Positions 63,893 to 64,000 of a DNA stretch of 64,000 bases are shown here, one piece after another (within the stretch, counting starts at the first letter, position 1; each line of letters begins with the position of its first letter). Below the pieces are notes generated by a model, which was not told the origin of the DNA, made no database searches, and worked only from the letters and a program-made list of their open reading frames with translations. The stretch covers positions 434,001 through 498,000 of the forward strand of contig OX438744.1 in NCBI GenBank assembly GCA_949316235.1, written 5' to 3'. The DNA comes from Oegoconia quadripuncta (taxonomy: Eukaryota; Arthropoda; Insecta; Lepidoptera; Autostichidae). The position numbers and the translations under genes are program-made.

Positions 63893-64000
63893 GTCATCAT
63901 CATCATCTTCTTGCCCTGGTCCCAATTTATTTGGGGTCGGCGCAGTACGTCTTTTTCTTCCAATATCCTCTATCAGCCGTTACACAATCCATCCATCTTT
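63893..64000 (-). repeat. Dispersed repeat running off the window
   Basis: TCATCATCATCATCTTCTTG followed by CCAATTTATTTGGGGTCGGC resembles a frequent lepidopteran dispersed repeat, possibly a LINE 3' end read antisense with an ATG tail. Recognised from memory only; no second copy in the window. Confidence 0.45.

Overview
The window reads as AT-rich nuclear DNA of an insect, most likely a moth or butterfly. The grounds are a Dong-type (R4-clade) retrotransposon sitting in a TAA microsatellite, jockey/CR1- and RTE-type non-LTR 3' ends of the kind common in Lepidoptera, and many tRNA-headed SINEs. There is no bacterial-style gene organisation, operon or rRNA. No complete host gene can be supported; one 52-bp candidate exon (25596-25647, + strand) is the best sign of a host gene, so the window is probably intronic or intergenic.

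Family labels are local to this report. SINE-A: about 335 bp, tRNA-like head with B box GGTTCGATCCC, poly-A tail. SINE-B: about 265 bp, A box TGGTGTAGTGG, B box GGTTCGAATCC, TTA/TTTA-rich tail. SINE-C: a relative sharing the SINE-B tail. SINE-H: about 300 bp, ending in GCTGATGATGA. LINE-D: tail of GACTTT or GATTTT hexamers. LINE-E and LINE-F: two jockey/CR1-like C-termini with short 3' UTRs. LINE-G and LINE-I: further jockey-like 3' ends. RTE: C-termini of RTE type. MITE-N (TATACCGG ends), MITE-K, MITE-P, a TTAGTG-ended MITE, a palindromic repeat O, a 350-bp repeat J, and mariner-like elements with TIRs of about 280 bp.

Layout. 1-8.4 kb: LINE-D, J, SINE-A/B/C/H and a run of LINE-G/E/F 3' ends. 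9.0-9.4 kb: two copies of one MITE head to head. 9.5-14.1 kb: two LINE C-termini, palindrome O, then a nested locus in which a 5'-truncated Dong copy with an open RT-endonuclease frame sits in the tail of a SINE-B that also carries a SINE-A. 15-24 kb: J copies, LINE-E/F/D fragments, SINE-A, a MITE-N/SINE-H composite. 24-26 kb: mostly unassigned, with the candidate exon. 26-34 kb: SINEs, a MITE-N with a LINE-E and a SINE-B inside, the longest LINE-D copy, an RTE end. 34.3-35.4 kb: mariner-like element. 35.9-37.2 kb: a SINE-A with two independent insertions, then 12 perfect copies of a 46-bp unit. 38-53 kb: SINEs, LINE-F/D/I/RTE ends, MITE-K copies, a possible solo LTR. 55-57 kb: LINE-E end and a second mariner-like element. 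58-64 kb: full MITE-N, an antisense LINE-I end, a direct repeat, MITE-P, a TATC-tailed element and another possible solo LTR.

How the parts work together: the SINEs encode nothing and depend on LINE enzymes. The window holds likely partners: the SINE-A tail matches the LINE-F tail, and the SINE-H tail matches the RTE tail. The MITEs need a transposase in trans; only C-terminal scraps of a mariner-type transposase remain here. All boundaries were set by eye from copy-to-copy comparison and may be off by several bases.
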